From: Hippopus hippopus
Lineage: Eukaryota > Mollusca > Bivalvia > Cardiida > Cardiidae
Assembly: GCA_946811185.2 (NCBI GenBank)
Contig: OX328098.1
Span: forward strand, 25,739,084-25,803,083
DNA: 64,000 nt
Direction: 5' to 3'
The translations under genes and the position numbers were made by a program. Below the pieces are notes generated by a model that saw only the letters and a program-made list of their open reading frames with translations, ran no database searches and was not told the DNA's origin. Shown piece by piece: positions 1 through 9,949 of this stretch (the stretch's first letter is position 1; each line of letters starts with the position of its first letter).

Positions 1-36
1 GAGATGCATTAAACCTTTCGCCAGAGCGAGGCTCTA
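1..36 (+). mobile_element. Family A right end, cut by window edge
   Basis: The window opens inside an A element: GGAGATGCATTAA-like sequence, then CCAGAGCGAGGCTC, a mutated version of the usual right terminus. Only the last 36 bases are present. Confidence 0.7.
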
Positions 37-112
37 ATACTTTCAAAAATTGGCAAATGTAAGATTTCCTTGTCTTGTAACGGGTAAATATCTCCCTTCA
101 AGTACTTTAATG

Positions 113-356
113 GACCGAGGCAGGTAGCTTAGTCTGTAACGTACAAGGCTTGCAGTCCACGGACAATGGGTTCAAATCCCATCCAAGCTGGGCCAACTTT
201 TTCGAAGGATTGATGATAGAAATTTCCACAGGATCCATTCCTCCCTCACAGCTGAATATTGTTTCGGCGATGGTTATGTAGAAAAGCAGATAGTGGCACA
301 GAGAAGATATTGAGCGACAAAAAAAAATGTGGAAAGCAGTCTTTAACATCAACGAA
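113..356 (+). mobile_element. SINE-1 copy, tRNA-derived head
   Basis: The head has a pol III A-box-like GGTAGCTTAGTCTGTAACG and a B-box-like GGGTTCAAATCCC. The body that follows is shared with the other SINE-1 copies (AAGGATTGATGATAG, TTGTTTCGGCGATGGTTATG). The tail ends in a decayed form of the usual GTTAAACACC. An old, diverged copy. Confidence 0.75.
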
Positions 357-440
357 GCTAAAAATGTTACGTAATCAGAATAATCGAATTCGCACACCGC
401 TGCCTCGGATTTGTCTATTAATTTTATGAGGTATACTGAA

Positions 441-656
441 GTCTTTCACAAGAAATCGATTGTTTCAACAGCCCTTAGGAAGGAAACTGTCGAAAAACAT
501 TGTGGGAAAAAGAAGAAGATGGTGGTAACCAGAATTTTCTCCTCTTCACAGAAAGCCTTCACAGACAAATCCTTTCATTCACGACTTTAAATCTGTAAGC
601 CTGTCGTCTGCTTTAAATTTTGACAAGTCTACAGTTTCATAATATGGTAAAGGCTC
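441..656 (+). mobile_element. Family C, heavily diverged
   Basis: The centre keeps AAAACATTGTGGGAAAAAG and GGTAACCAGAATTTTCTCC, and the right side keeps GTCGTCTGCTTTAAATTTTG and ATGGTAAAGGCTC. The palindrome is eroded, so the copy is old. Confidence 0.65.
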
Positions 657-869
657 AGACTATAATCGAGTTGACAAGGAGAGTAGGTAAAGATCAGACG
701 AAAAATATGTGCAATCATACATAAAGGCACGATAAGGGTAAACTCTGAGACAGAGAATTTAGTAAATGAAAAATAACTGTTTTAACAACATACTGCGGTA
801 TAACACAAGGGGGATAATTAGTACAGTGGTTTGAACCTACAGAGCTCTGAGTAGCCTCTCTTGTTTCAG

Positions 870-893
870 CTTCCCCCCCCCATCCCACTCCCG

Positions 894-936
<43 letters not shown>
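870..936. repeat. Poly-C and (CT)n microsatellite
   Basis: A run of nine C with C-rich sequence leads into about 20 uninterrupted CT units. It produces a serine/leucine-only open frame, which is an artefact. A nothing-recognised stretch of about 200 bases precedes it. Confidence 0.95.
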
Positions 937-939
<3 letters not shown>

Positions 940-1165
940 TCCGCCATTTACTCCGACAGTTTTGTACATCAGTCTGTTGTCACACAAATGTGGCTTTCGA
1001 TTCCCGCACAGTAGACATTTTTATGAAAGATAAACGGGAAAATGGTCGATAATGTGTGTGAATATGTAAGGGACGTAACTGATCCACTTATCTTACAGTG
1101 GGAAACATACGAGTGCCCTCCCTTGCTTTTCGATGATTACTTATTTTGTTGCGCTATCATTTAAA

Positions 1166-1215
1166 CCCTTTCCATAAAATACGTGAAAACACTGTGGGAA
1201 AAGGAACACTTGCTT
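1166..1215 (+). mobile_element. Family C left-end fragment
   Basis: TAAACCCTTTCCATAAAATACG followed closely by AACACTGTGGGAAAAGGA resembles the left half of C with a deletion between. The following 230 bases hold nothing recognised. Confidence 0.4.
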
Positions 1216-1450
1216 TTTATGATACCATTAGTGCAAACAACTTTCCTTTCTAAATTAGTTTTGATGTGTATACTCGTAAAGTGTATTTGTCAATGGAATA
1301 CCTTGAGATTATTTTTACCATAGTATTAATGTACGTTTAAATGAGTGTTGATCAAGATCAGCCTGCAAAAACGTACAGTCTGATGTTATTCTTCAATTTT
1401 GTTTTCCATTTCCGTTTTTTTTCTCCGTCATACCATCTCAATAATGTTCT

Positions 1451-1663
1451 AATAACCCTTTATCAGTCATGTCCGAGTTTTAACAACCCTGAGATAGAAA
1501 GCCTTCCATAATGGGAAAGGGAGAAAAAGTTGGTAGCCAACATATATACTAGTAATTTTTTCTACCCTTTCTAAAACAGTCCAAACATTTGAGACATATT
1601 TGTCATCAGCAAATGCTTTAAATTTTGACGAATCTAAAGTTGTGTCATATGTTATATAGTTAA
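1451..1663 (+). mobile_element. Family C copy
   Basis: Recognisable end to end: AATAACCCTTTATC at the left, AACAACCCTGAGATAGAAAG, an eroded palindrome (GGGAAAGGGAGAAAAAG), then GTCATCAGCAAATGC and a degraded right terminus ending in TTAA. Confidence 0.75.
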
Positions 1664-1750
1664 ATATACAAAAAATAGTTTTGTGTCCGTCAAAAAGAAA
1701 ATAATAAATTTGGCAGGATATAGATCTATATTAATACAACTTGGGCTTTA

Positions 1751-1837
1751 ATCCTTTAAGCGCCAAAGGCAAAAATAGGGGCGTTTACGGGCGGCCTAGA
1801 TCAAGATCAGACTGCACAAAATGTGCTCTATAATGCA
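1751..1837 (+). mobile_element. Family D2, left half only
   Basis: TTTAATCCTTTAAGCGCC leads into GGCCTAGATCAAGATCAGACTGCAC. The second hairpin arm and right half are missing, and an A element begins a few bases later. Confidence 0.6.
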
Positions 1838-1841
1838 TATA

Positions 1842-2102
1842 AGCAGAGCTCTGTGAAAAGAGAGTTAAATGCATTTGCAGTAAGTATCAACCCATGTCAG
1901 CCTGTGCAGTCCACGCAGGTTGACTTGGGTCGAATTATTTTGCTATTTGTAAATTTTCTGCATGTCTGAGGACCATTCTACCTCATGATCGAGTTGGTTG
2001 TAAGATAAATCGTTTTTATGGATCCGCAATTATGTGGTGACTTTCTTGTTACATTGCACCGCAGAAATGCAGTAAATCCCATTTTGTTCTAGCATGGCTC
2101 GT
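1842..2102 (+). mobile_element. Family A copy, full length
   Basis: Both termini are present (AGAGCTCTGTGAAAAG and TAGCATGGCTCGT). The hairpin reads CAGCCTGTGCAGTCC with a mutated partner arm, and the GGATCC-CAATTATGTGGTGAC module lies in the expected place. Confidence 0.85.
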
Positions 2103-2198
2103 GTACTGTTTTTTATACTCTTAATTACGTTTTCCTGATGAAGTGCGAGTGCTTTGATAATTCAGAACTGAATCCTCACCACCACTCGTATTTTGACG

Positions 2199-2399
2199 TC
2201 TTTACCAAACGACGAAATTATAGCCTTGTTTAAGCATTTTCAGATCATTAATCAATTGTCATTTAAAACACGAAATTCCTATCTCAAAGGTTAGAAAACA
2301 TTGTGGGAAAAGGAGAAAATGCTGGTCACTAGCATTTTCTCTTTTTCCCACAATGTTTTCCAATGCCTCCATCGGGATTGTGTCGTAAAGGGTTTAAGG
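2199..2399 (-). mobile_element. Family C copy
   Basis: Starts CTTTACCAAACGACG and ends GTCGTAAAGGGTTTAAGG. The palindrome is well kept: AACATTGTGGGAAAAGGAG on one side and CTTTTTCCCACAATGTTTTC on the other. Confidence 0.85.
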
Positions 2400-2419
2400 A
2401 TTGATCCAGCTTAGAACAA

Positions 2420-2505
2420 GATTCCTCCTGTCATTTCTAAAGTGAGAGGATGACGTACTACTGATTCCTCCTGTCATTTCTAAAGTGAGAGGATGGCGTA
2501 CTACT
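2420..2505. repeat. 43-bp tandem duplication
   Basis: Two adjacent 43-bp units beginning GATTCCTCCTGTCATTTC differ at one base (GACG versus GGCG), indicating a recent local duplication. Confidence 0.95.
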
Positions 2506-2526
2506 GCTACACAACTGTCTGTCCAC

Positions 2527-2640
2527 GAGCGCAGTAGCTCAGTCATTAACGTACAAGGCTTAAAACCTAAAGGTCGCTGGTTCGATTTCACAGGTCGATA
2601 TAATTTTACGATTTTTTAAACAGTGTTTTACGCTACTTTC
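2527..2640 (+). mobile_element. SINE head with very short body
   Basis: A tRNA-like head (GCAGTAGCTCAGTCATTAACG as A box, GCTGGTTCGATTTC as B box) is followed within 30 bases by AGTGTTTTACGCTACTTTC. That resembles the tail end of a SINE-2 in reverse, so this may be two truncated SINEs meeting. Confidence 0.6.
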
Positions 2641-2867
2641 AACAACAGTCTTCAAGGCAACGATTCATCTACTCTGGTCTTTCCCTCGTTTCACATGGAA
2701 TTGTACAGTGCATTGCCCACTGGATAGCCTCACATGACTAATGCCTCCGCATGACGGGAAACGATCTCAGGACGTTTCAATTACAAATCAAATACCATTA
2801 TTCTTTATTCTGAAATGTCATATTTAAATTATCCTACGGCAAAAAAGACTTTTTAAAACAATGTGAT

Positions 2868-2910
2868 ATCTAGCATTGTCTCCTTTTCCCACAATGTTAT
2901 CTTTACTTTA
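2868..2910 (+). mobile_element. Family C core fragment
   Basis: TCTAGCATTGTCTCCTTTTCCCACAATGTTATC matches one arm of the C palindrome. Nothing recognised lies between the preceding SINE and this fragment. Confidence 0.5.
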
Positions 2911-3056
2911 AAAGAATATTCCCTTCACTCGAGATGTATTTGGTTTCTGGACTACAAATACTTCCGAAACGAACAAGTCTAAGAGTTTTGTTGTTAGGTA
3001 AAAAGTCAACCACTAAGCGACCACAATTAACCTCAAACACTGAACATTCGTTCGTA

Positions 3057-3287
3057 TGGTGTTTGACGCCGTTTTCAACATTGGTCCGGTTATATCGCGG
3101 TAGCACCATACATATCCATGCTTTCTGGAATTTCCTTTACCAGTACTGCGCACAATATTCTTACCAAACCACTGGCTGCTTTCTCACAGAACCATCGTCG
3201 AAACAATGATCAGCGTTGAGAGAGGGATGAAAATGGCCGAGCTGGGGATTTGAGCCAGCGAGCCCGTCCCGCCGATTGCAAGTCCAG
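3057..3287 (-). mobile_element. SINE-1 copy, head truncated
   Basis: Read on the + strand it runs from GGTGTTTGACGCCG, through CATATCCATGCTTTC and GCACAATATTC, to a B-box-like GAGCCAGCGAG. The A-box end is missing. Confidence 0.8.
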
Positions 3288-3317
3288 TAAATTATCAACT
3301 GTGCTTCAGACTGTGCC

Positions 3318-3355
3318 CGAAACACTGTTGAAGAATGCGTTAAACACCACAACAA
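3318..3355 (+). mobile_element. SINE-1 tail fragment
   Basis: AACACTGTTGAAGAATGCG then TTAAACACCAC is the 3' tail of a SINE-1 in the opposite orientation to the copy just upstream. Confidence 0.5.
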
Positions 3356-3368
3356 AAGAAAGATCTTC

Positions 3369-3389
3369 TCCCCCCCCCCCCACCCCCTC
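3369..3389. repeat. C-rich homopolymer tract
   Basis: A C run interrupted once by A; low-complexity sequence. Confidence 0.9.
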
Positions 3390-3624
3390 GAGCAAATAAA
3401 TCAAATCTATTTCTTTGCTTCTTAGTTTCAGTTCCACGCCAAAATAGACATGGACCCCAAGCGATGGACAATCTTTCATTTATAATCAACAAGGGAAACC
3501 GCTCGCATTTTACAGTTTTCCCCATGTAAGAAAATCGTCCGAAAAGTTGTCAGATTCTTGTCATATCTGAAACCAGAAGAAGTGTAATTATCCCCTTTAC
3601 ATTTTGAACTCAATCTTCGGTGCT

Positions 3625-3705
3625 TTTGCAGACAGTGTAGATCCAAGATCTGACTGCACAGAACGTGAAGTCTGATCTTGGATCAACACTGCCCGGTGAT
3701 TTTAA
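3625..3705 (+). mobile_element. Family D hairpin region
   Basis: TTTTGCAGACAGTGTAGATCC enters a near-perfect D hairpin with both arms (TGACTGCACAGAACG and AGTCTGATCTTGG). The outer ends are too decayed to place. Confidence 0.65.
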
Positions 3706-3855
3706 ATAGAGTTGCCATTTATGGTAACATTTTGATATTTTTCCCCCACAAATCATTTTTTTTTTAAATTTCTTTCATATAGCCGTCTAAGGGTTGAATA
3801 GTCACGTGACAAGTCTAGTTGCCATAGTGACAATGACTGGTAAGCTGCATTTAAC

Positions 3856-3972
3856 ACATTACCTTCTGCAGACGACATTTCTTTTGTTCAGCGATCATTG
3901 GACATTGTGGCAAAATGGGAAATGACTCGTAACACACCATTTCTCCGTTTGCCACAATTTTATCAAGCATTT
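3856..3972 (-). mobile_element. Diverged family C remnant
   Basis: TTAACACATTACC at the left, CTGCAGACGAC, ACATTGTGGCAAAATGGG and CCGTTTGCCACAATTTT occur in the order expected of C in reverse. Confidence 0.45.
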
Positions 3973-4364
3973 ACTTCTTGAACCTTGATTTAACGTTAAA
4001 CCTTTTCTAACCACTCGAGGAATGTATCCAAGTCGCCATCTACAAACCGCTTTCGGTAGGAAGTGAAATAAACATGTTATTATGCATTTGACAGGCGACC
4101 ATTTTCAGAGCTTTTGACGTATCAGATACTACTATTTCGGCCCTATCCTGTAGCGCTGAATGAATGAAAAGGACCTAATTTATGGGTGAAAAATAGGTAA
4201 AAATTGCTATTTCAAAATTGTGTCCGTCAGATCTGTGTAACAAGGTAGGGAACAGTGTAGATTCAATACCGTACTGTAATTTCTATACAGATTGATCTAG
4301 ATCTACGATATCCATAAAGGCAGCATAAGTCGGGTACAGAGCCTAAAGGGTTGTACAGAAACGT
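3973..4364. other. No recognised feature
   Basis: Ordinary A+T-rich sequence with no open frame, repeat family or RNA fold that I can support. A weak D-like CAGTGTAGATTCAA occurs near position 4253. Confidence 0.5.
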
Positions 4365-5392
4365 ACAAACTTTTTCACCACGACATAAAATAGTGGACAC
4401 CTCTTAAGAAAGACATAGAAGAGCAAACCTCTTTCAGACCGACATATAGTAAAGTGAAAACCTCTTTATAACGGCACGGAGCAATGAATACCTCATTAGA
4501 ACGCCACAGAACAGAGCAAACCTCTTCAGTACGACATTGAACAGTGCAAATCTCCTTGTAAAACAAAACAGAGCATACGTTTTTGACCGATACAGAACAG
4601 TGAAAACCTCTATAATTCGACAAATAACAGCGAAAACCTTTTTAGATTGACATGGAACAGTGAAAATTTCTTTAATACGACAAAGAAAAGTGAAAACTTC
4701 TTTTGTACGCCATATAAAAGTCCTAGGCTCTTCATAATACCGTAGATAAGTGCAAACGTTTTTAGGACGTCATGGAGCATTGAAACCTCTTCAGATTGAC
4801 AAAGAACAGAAAAATCTCTTTAGTTTGCCATAGAACCAAAAAAAATAATATTTTAAAAAGGACACATAGAACAATAAAAAGCTCTTAAGTACGCAACAGA
4901 ACAGTGCGTACCTCTTTTGCACGCCATAGAACAGTGCTAATCTTTTAAGCAAACCAAAGAACAGTGCAGACCTCTTTACTACGACATAAAACTGTTAAAA
5001 CCTCTTCAGTCCGACATAGAACATTGAGAGTTTTTTTTTCGACGACAAAAAACAGTGCAAACCTCTCTAGTAAGCCATAGAACAATGTTAACCTTTTAAG
5101 TTTGCATAGAATACTGCAAACCTCTTTCGAACCAGTAGAACGTTGCAACCTCTTTAGTACGCCACAGATCAATGCAAACCTCTTTAGTACGCCATAGAAC
5201 AGTACAAACCTCTTTAGAACGACATAGAACAATGCAAACCTCTTTAGTATGCCATAGAACAATGCAAACCTCTTTAGTATGCCATAGAACAATGCAAACC
5301 TCTTTAGTACGCAACAGAGTGGTGCCAACCTCTTTCGTATGCCATTGAATAGTGCAAAGCTCTTTAGTACGCCTTAGAAGACTGCTAGTCTC
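4365..5392. repeat. 30-bp minisatellite array, about 34 units
   Basis: Units carry CTCTTTAGTACGCCATAG followed by AACAGTGCAAAC. Spacing is exactly 30 bp in the 5161-5340 stretch, where adjacent units are almost identical; units nearer the left end are more diverged. Because 30 is a multiple of 3, long periodic open frames appear on the minus strand (up to 127 codons, repeating every ten residues). I regard these as by-products, since left-hand units contain stops and no start context or family match is visible. Confidence 0.95.
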
Positions 5393-5561
5393 CGGTGGGT
5401 TTGATTTTCGTCCAAGGCACTCGGGTTTTCGTGAGAGTTTCTTTGGGGAAGAAACTGCAGAGCTCCAGAAACTAGTGATACCTAAGAAACACAGATATAA
5501 GAGTTAATTGATTTACAGCATAATTAAAATTTAAAATAGGCTGAAAGCGGTGTAAAACAAG
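5393..5561 (+). mobile_element. SINE-2 body and tail, headless
   Basis: ACTCGGGTTTTCGTGAGAG matches the SINE-2 body and CTGAAAGCGGTGTAAAAC its tail. It abuts the minisatellite directly, suggesting that the array expanded at or into the SINE head. Confidence 0.65.
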
Positions 5562-5605
5562 CATGACTTTTTATTTTTTACCAATTTACGGAAATCCACG
5601 ATTAC

Positions 5606-5792
5606 GGTCCGTATTCACCGATTATTCGTAGTTTCATTCTTGTTCTTATTCTAGATTTAGAAAGTAACACAACTCTTGATTGTCTAAAACTTTTGGTTCA
5701 GCCAATCAGAGGTTGTGTTACTGTCAAATGTGGTGTTTTTTTTTTTAAATAAGACTAAAACTGTTCTTAAGAATGGTTGGTGAATACAGACC
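5606..5792. mobile_element. Family J inverted-repeat element
   Basis: Ends are GGTCCGTATTCACC and GGTGAATACAGACC, an imperfect terminal inverted repeat. Inside, AAAGTAACACAACTCTTGAT pairs with AATCAGAGGTTGTGTTACT. About 187 bp and no coding capacity, so it is a non-autonomous element. Confidence 0.75.
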
Positions 5793-5802
5793 TGACAACA
5801 GA

Positions 5803-5943
5803 AAACGCGCAGTTTAGTCTTGGATCTACACTGTCCGATACAAAGTGTTTTTACAGTAAAATTAGTTTTGAAAATCGCGATATTTTGGTCTTAACTGAGA
5901 TCTTGAAGTGCTCATTGAATTTATTTTACAACTTAAAGGCTCA
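5803..5943 (+). mobile_element. Family D, right half
   Basis: GTCTTGGATCTACACTGTCCG is followed by decayed forms of the right-hand D sequence. The left arm is lost. Confidence 0.6.
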
Positions 5944-6175
5944 ATAGCAGCCAAAAATGTTGACATTTATATAGCAGCCAAATGTAAACAACATAATATG
6001 TAGCTGCCAATTGAAAAGAATTTATGTTGCAGTAATATGTAAACAGTAATATAGTGGCAAATGTAAACGATATATCGTCGGTTTACTTCCAAAACCTCGT
6101 AACTACAGCTTGTTGCAAGCTGTAGTTATGAGGTTTTGGAAGTAAACCGACGATACGTAGCTGCCAAATGTAAAC
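5944..6175. repeat. AGCAGCCAAATGTAAAC motif cluster
   Basis: The phrase AG(C/T)(A/T)GCCAAATGTAAACA recurs about six times with variation (TAGCAGCC, GTAGCTGCC, AGTGGCAAATGTAAACG). The spacing is irregular. The cluster encloses the long hairpin listed next. Confidence 0.7.
6073..6155. repeat. 40-bp-arm hairpin
   Basis: The left arm starts TATCGTCGGTTTACTTCC and ends AACTACAGCTTG. After the 3-nt loop TTG the right arm runs back to ACCGACGATA. Only one interior pair is disturbed (CTCGT against ATGAG). Transcription would give a pre-miRNA-sized stem, but no evidence of expression is available. Confidence 0.9.
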
Positions 6176-6371
6176 AGTATTTACTAAAACCATCTTCTGC
6201 CTTTTCATTCCGAAAGCTGTTTTCTTACGGGAAAGTGTCAAATTGCAACGACATTTTCCGGTCAGTGGGGAATTTCTTCCACAGACTTCCATTATACTGT
6301 CACATTGTGTCGCGTTCAATCCTTTTTTACTCGAATACGTTTTTTTTTCCCTCACAGCAATTTCTAGTAGA

Positions 6372-6612
6372 TTTTAACTCTTTACCTAAGAACAAAATTT
6401 TAGACTTGTCCAACGTGGAAGCATTTGGAGACGACAAATCAATTGTGATTTAAATTATGCAATATCTTCTAGAAGGGAAAAAAAAAACATTGTGGAAAAA
6501 AGGAGAATATTCTGGTAGCCAACATTCTTTCCTTTTTACAAAATGTTGTTTTTTTTTCAAAAGCCTTCTTCAACAGGGTCGTGAAAATACGAGATTTTCT
6601 ATTAAAGAATAA
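6372..6612 (-). mobile_element. Family C copy
   Basis: TTTTAACTCTTTACC at the start, TTTTAGACTTGTCCAACG, then a palindrome expanded by A and T runs. It ends near TTCTATTAAAGAATAA. Confidence 0.8.
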
Positions 6613-6993
6613 GTTCAGTGTTTGTTACTTCAACCGGCTATACGATGGTACCACACGAACATGAGCCCCGGAACAGCTTTCTTCGACTTTTAAGTTTTCA
6701 TCCTCAGATTTGCTTATTCTTAAGGAGTATTTGCAAATTGAATCTAACGCCTTCTCATCTCTATTTTTTTTTGTGTGTAGAATTCTGGTGAGTTGTCATT
6801 TCGCTTGTAAGATAATAAGGCAGGTCTCCAGATAGTATATCGGAGACAACATTAAATGCTTTCTGGGAACGACTCGACGGCTTTTCACATTACGGGGATA
6901 TCACTGCTTAACTTTTTGCAAGGCGACAAAACTCTGGAATCGCCCATACCAAAAAACATCTGCAGACAGTAAATTAAATTTTGTTCAAAATAA
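6613..6993. other. No recognised feature
   Basis: Unique-looking sequence; I see no repeat, open frame or RNA gene. Confidence 0.5.
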
Positions 6994-7256
6994 ATGAGCC
7001 TTACTCTGTGAAAAGGGGACTTAATGCGTCTGCAAAAAGTTTTGACCCAGGTCAGCCTGCGCAGTCCGCGCAGGCTGACCTGGGCCGAAACCTTTTGCTT
7101 TCTATCAATTTTCAGCTTGTCTTACGACCATTCTACCACAGAATTCAGTCATTTGTTAAACAAACTGGATTTAATGGATCCATAATTGTAAAATGTCTTG
7201 CTTGGTACAATACATTACGGAGATGCATTAAGCCCCCTTTTGCCAGAGCATGACTA
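6994..7256 (+). mobile_element. Family A copy, full length
   Basis: TGAGCCTTACTCTGTG at the left and CCAGAGCATGACT at the right. The hairpin CAGCCTGCGCAGTCCGCGC and its mate are perfect, so the copy is fairly young. Confidence 0.9.
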
Positions 7257-7394
7257 AAATGAAATCGTCTTTGACAGGACATAAGACATTGTGAGAAAGA
7301 AATTCGTTACTTTCTATATCACGCATTGGACTAAGGATGCCATTCAGAACTGTTTTTGTAAATATGGACCTTAGTTTTATAGTTATATAGTTTG

Positions 7395-7604
7395 AATGGT
7401 GTCTTACTCCACTTTCAACATTATTTCAGTCATATTACGGCGATAGCTAGCTTATTCATGTATGCCCTGGGTTTTACAAGTACTTGGCTAGGGCTCTGAA
7501 GTGTGTTGCCCAATGACACTACCACGAAAAGCCCAGTGCTACCAGTGAACCTCCAACTCGGGACCTCCAGGTTACAAATCCTACACTGAGCCACGCAGGA
7601 CCCT
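7395..7604 (-). mobile_element. SINE-2 copy, full length
   Basis: On the + strand it goes from ATGGTGTCTTACTCC to a head whose complement contains the B box. Body marks are AAGTGTGTTGCCCAATGAC and AAAGCCCAGTGC. It ends at CACGCAGGACCC, complementary to the GGGTCCTGCGTG start. Confidence 0.85.
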
Positions 7605-7621
7605 CTACAGTATGTGGAAGC

Positions 7622-7868
7622 ATATGCATGCTCTGTGGAAAGGGGATTTGATGCATTTACGAAAAGTATCGGCCCACGCGCAGGCTGACATGGGACAAAA
7701 CTTTTCGCTATCTTTAAATTTTCTGCGTGTCAAAAGACCAGTCTACCTCATGATTCAGTCGGTTGTTTGACAAAATAGATTTTATGGATCAATAATAAGG
7801 TGAAGGCTTGCTAGGTATAATGCATCATGGAGATGCATTAAGCCCTCTTTTGCCAGAGCATGGCTCAT
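7622..7868 (+). mobile_element. Family A copy with one hairpin arm deleted
   Basis: Termini ATATGCATGCTCTGTGG and CCAGAGCATGGCTCA are present. The left hairpin arm has collapsed to GGCCCACGCGCAGGCTGAC, a deletion of the type expected from replication slippage across a palindrome. Confidence 0.9.
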
Positions 7869-8187
7869 ATAATGAAGTTACAGCAAACACCATAAGAAGG
7901 AATAAGAAAAAGTAACTATCTGGAACGTGTCACCTTTACGGGGAAAAAATTTCAGCGCGCATTACTCTCCAATCAAGTAATGGTTTTTACGGTAAAAAAA
8001 AATATCTTCTAAGAAAGTCAATTCCCAGGGAACCTTTAATCTGTTCAGTGACACGTGGATTTTTTCCCCTCGCAGCGATGAGACAAAATAGATGAAATCT
8101 ATAATTTAAAAAAAAAAGAAAATAGCTCTTTTACTTACGAAATCCCGATAATGACTTCTCATGATCTCATAATTCACACCTTATATT
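7869..8187. other. No recognised feature
   Basis: A+T-rich sequence with several A runs and no supported element. Confidence 0.5.
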
Positions 8188-8222
8188 ATGATGTTGAAAG
8201 CGGCGTGAAACATAATTCAGTC
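8188..8222 (+). mobile_element. SINE tail fragment
   Basis: TGATGTTGAAAGCGGCGTG then AAAC matches only the last 25-30 bases of SINE-1/2 copies. Confidence 0.4.
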
Positions 8223-8424
8223 GATCGACAACGCTCTAATTTTTAACAATTTTCTGTCTTGGTTCGTATAAAGCAGACACTTATTAAAAATATGGGGAAA
8301 AAACCAGATACGTTCGAATTAAAAAAGAGAAAAAATCTTCCACATAAAACTAGATTTTGAACCTTTTTTTTAAGGGAGAGAAAAGAATTTTTTCTAAAGT
8401 AAAATTTATAAGGAAGTGTCTATA

Positions 8425-8687
8425 TGGCCTGCAACACGCAAAAACTGGCATTCGGACATTTGCGTAAAGTGTCGTTTCGGATCAGCCTGCGCATTCCGCG
8501 CAGACTAATCCGGAACGACACTTTCCGTTTTTATGTAATTTTCTGTTTTGCGCAAGTCTACTGTTGGACAAAATCAAGTGTAGTCGTAAAGTGCCGTCTC
8601 GGATTAGCCTGCGCGGACTGCGCAGGCTGATCCGAGACGACACTTTACGCAAATGTCCGAATGCCCCTTTTCGCGTGTTGCAGGCCA
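8425..8687. mobile_element. Family B copy, full length
   Basis: TGGCCTGCAACACGC at the left and GCGTGTTGCAGGCCA at the right, with TA on both sides. It holds two hairpins, centred near 8494 and 8613, separated by the spacer TTATGTAATTTTCTGTTTTG. No coding frame is credible. Confidence 0.92.
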
Positions 8688-8762
8688 TATACTCTTGGAC
8701 GGTAAACAAAAAAATCAAGCTGAAAAGAAAGAAAAAAATGTGGTTAAAAATGTGCCCTTTTA

Positions 8763-8980
8763 AGCCTTTATTACCCAGCAAGCCCGTGTTTTTACGACCC
8801 CTAGGAAGAACAGTTGTAGTGTGCTCATGGAAAATATCGCTTGCTTGGATCCAGCATTTTCTCTTTTCTCCCGCAGTGCCTTCTACCCTTTTCAAAGACA
8901 GGTGATATCATTCAAGCCACATCTTTGCTGTCGCTTGAACATACATGTACTTTCGATCTAGACAAGTCTTCAAGACAATC
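8763..8980 (+). mobile_element. Diverged family C
   Basis: GTGTTTTTACGACCCCTAGG, CCAGCATTTTCTCTTTTCTCC, CTACCCTTTTCAAAGACAGG and TCTAGACAAGTCTTC occur in C order. The left palindrome arm is lost. Confidence 0.6.
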
Positions 8981-9949
8981 GCGACAATTTCCATTATCAT
9001 GTTAAAGTAACTATCACACTCACCGGTCACTCGAAACCCACACTTTTCACAATCGATCTTATTAAACTTGTTAATCTGCAGTAATAAAGAAACTAAAAAC
9101 AAAATTTGGGCCTTTCGTGTGAACAAAACAAAACACTTATCACGGTAAGCCTGATGACCTATTTATCTCAAGTATGAATTTTTTAGTTTAGTACCTTAAT
9201 ATTTCTCATGGAAGACATACGAAAAAAAATGATTGTTTGAACATTGAAAAATATAAAGTTTAAAAAATACTCTATATTTTTGTGGGTTTTTCCGGATAAA
9301 AGGAGTGTTTTAGCCACAAATAAAGTCATTATTTAAAGATCTATACTCGTTATACCTTAAATTCAGTTTGTTTCATTACATTTGATGTTTCGCCAATATA
9401 ATGAGATAAAATTGGTCTGTAATTGTGACCATTAGAAAAAAAATATCCATACTTAGTTTTGTTGGTGAAATTTCATACTGAACTGTCGCAGTGTAGGATG
9501 CACTAAGAGAAATATTCATAGAATTTTTCTCAAAGTTGGTGACCCCATGTTTTTATCTCATATCTTTGTAGATCAGGTAGATTTAATATACTATCACCAA
9601 TTAAAGTTTCGTGAAATTCTGAATATTTTCAAAAACATGATGAATTTGTAGCGATCGTCTTTAACTTTTTACGTGTAAAGGGTTAAGGACTATAGAGAAA
9701 ATGAGACTGGAATTGATAATTACTTGTATAAATAAGACATGGAATTGGAGACATTCCAGAAATGCTCTCCATTTGTAACAATATTTTATAGAAGCATTCC
9801 ACTACATGGGGCTTCTGCAATTATAGAATTAGCCAGGCAGGTTTTAAAAGCCATTTCGAGAACACCGTCTTTATCTGCTTTAGTCACGCGTTATTATGCG
9901 GCAACATGCTCTTACCGGTAACTCCTCTTGAACACACAATAAAAGTATT
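8981..9949. other. No recognised feature
   Basis: Nearly 1 kb of A+T-rich sequence outside the known families. Short open frames (60-72 codons) occur on both strands without family resemblance. A C-like TAAAGGGTTAAGG lies near 9677. Confidence 0.5.

Noticed and set aside
3057..3287. Retrovirus- or LINE-type coding sequence
   Set aside because: No reverse transcriptase, integrase or gag-like frame is visible in the ORF set; the retroelements here are non-coding SINEs.
4945..5328. 127- and 72-codon minus-strand frames with ten-residue repeats
   Set aside because: Explained by the 30-bp minisatellite; different frames of the same array are open at once, and older units contain stops.
8424..8905. 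Several frames of 68-137 codons over a B element
   Set aside because: Similar frames appear at every B copy (20.4, 33.3, 46.8, 48.3 kb). They arise from the hairpins and are present on both strands, with no sign of selection for protein.
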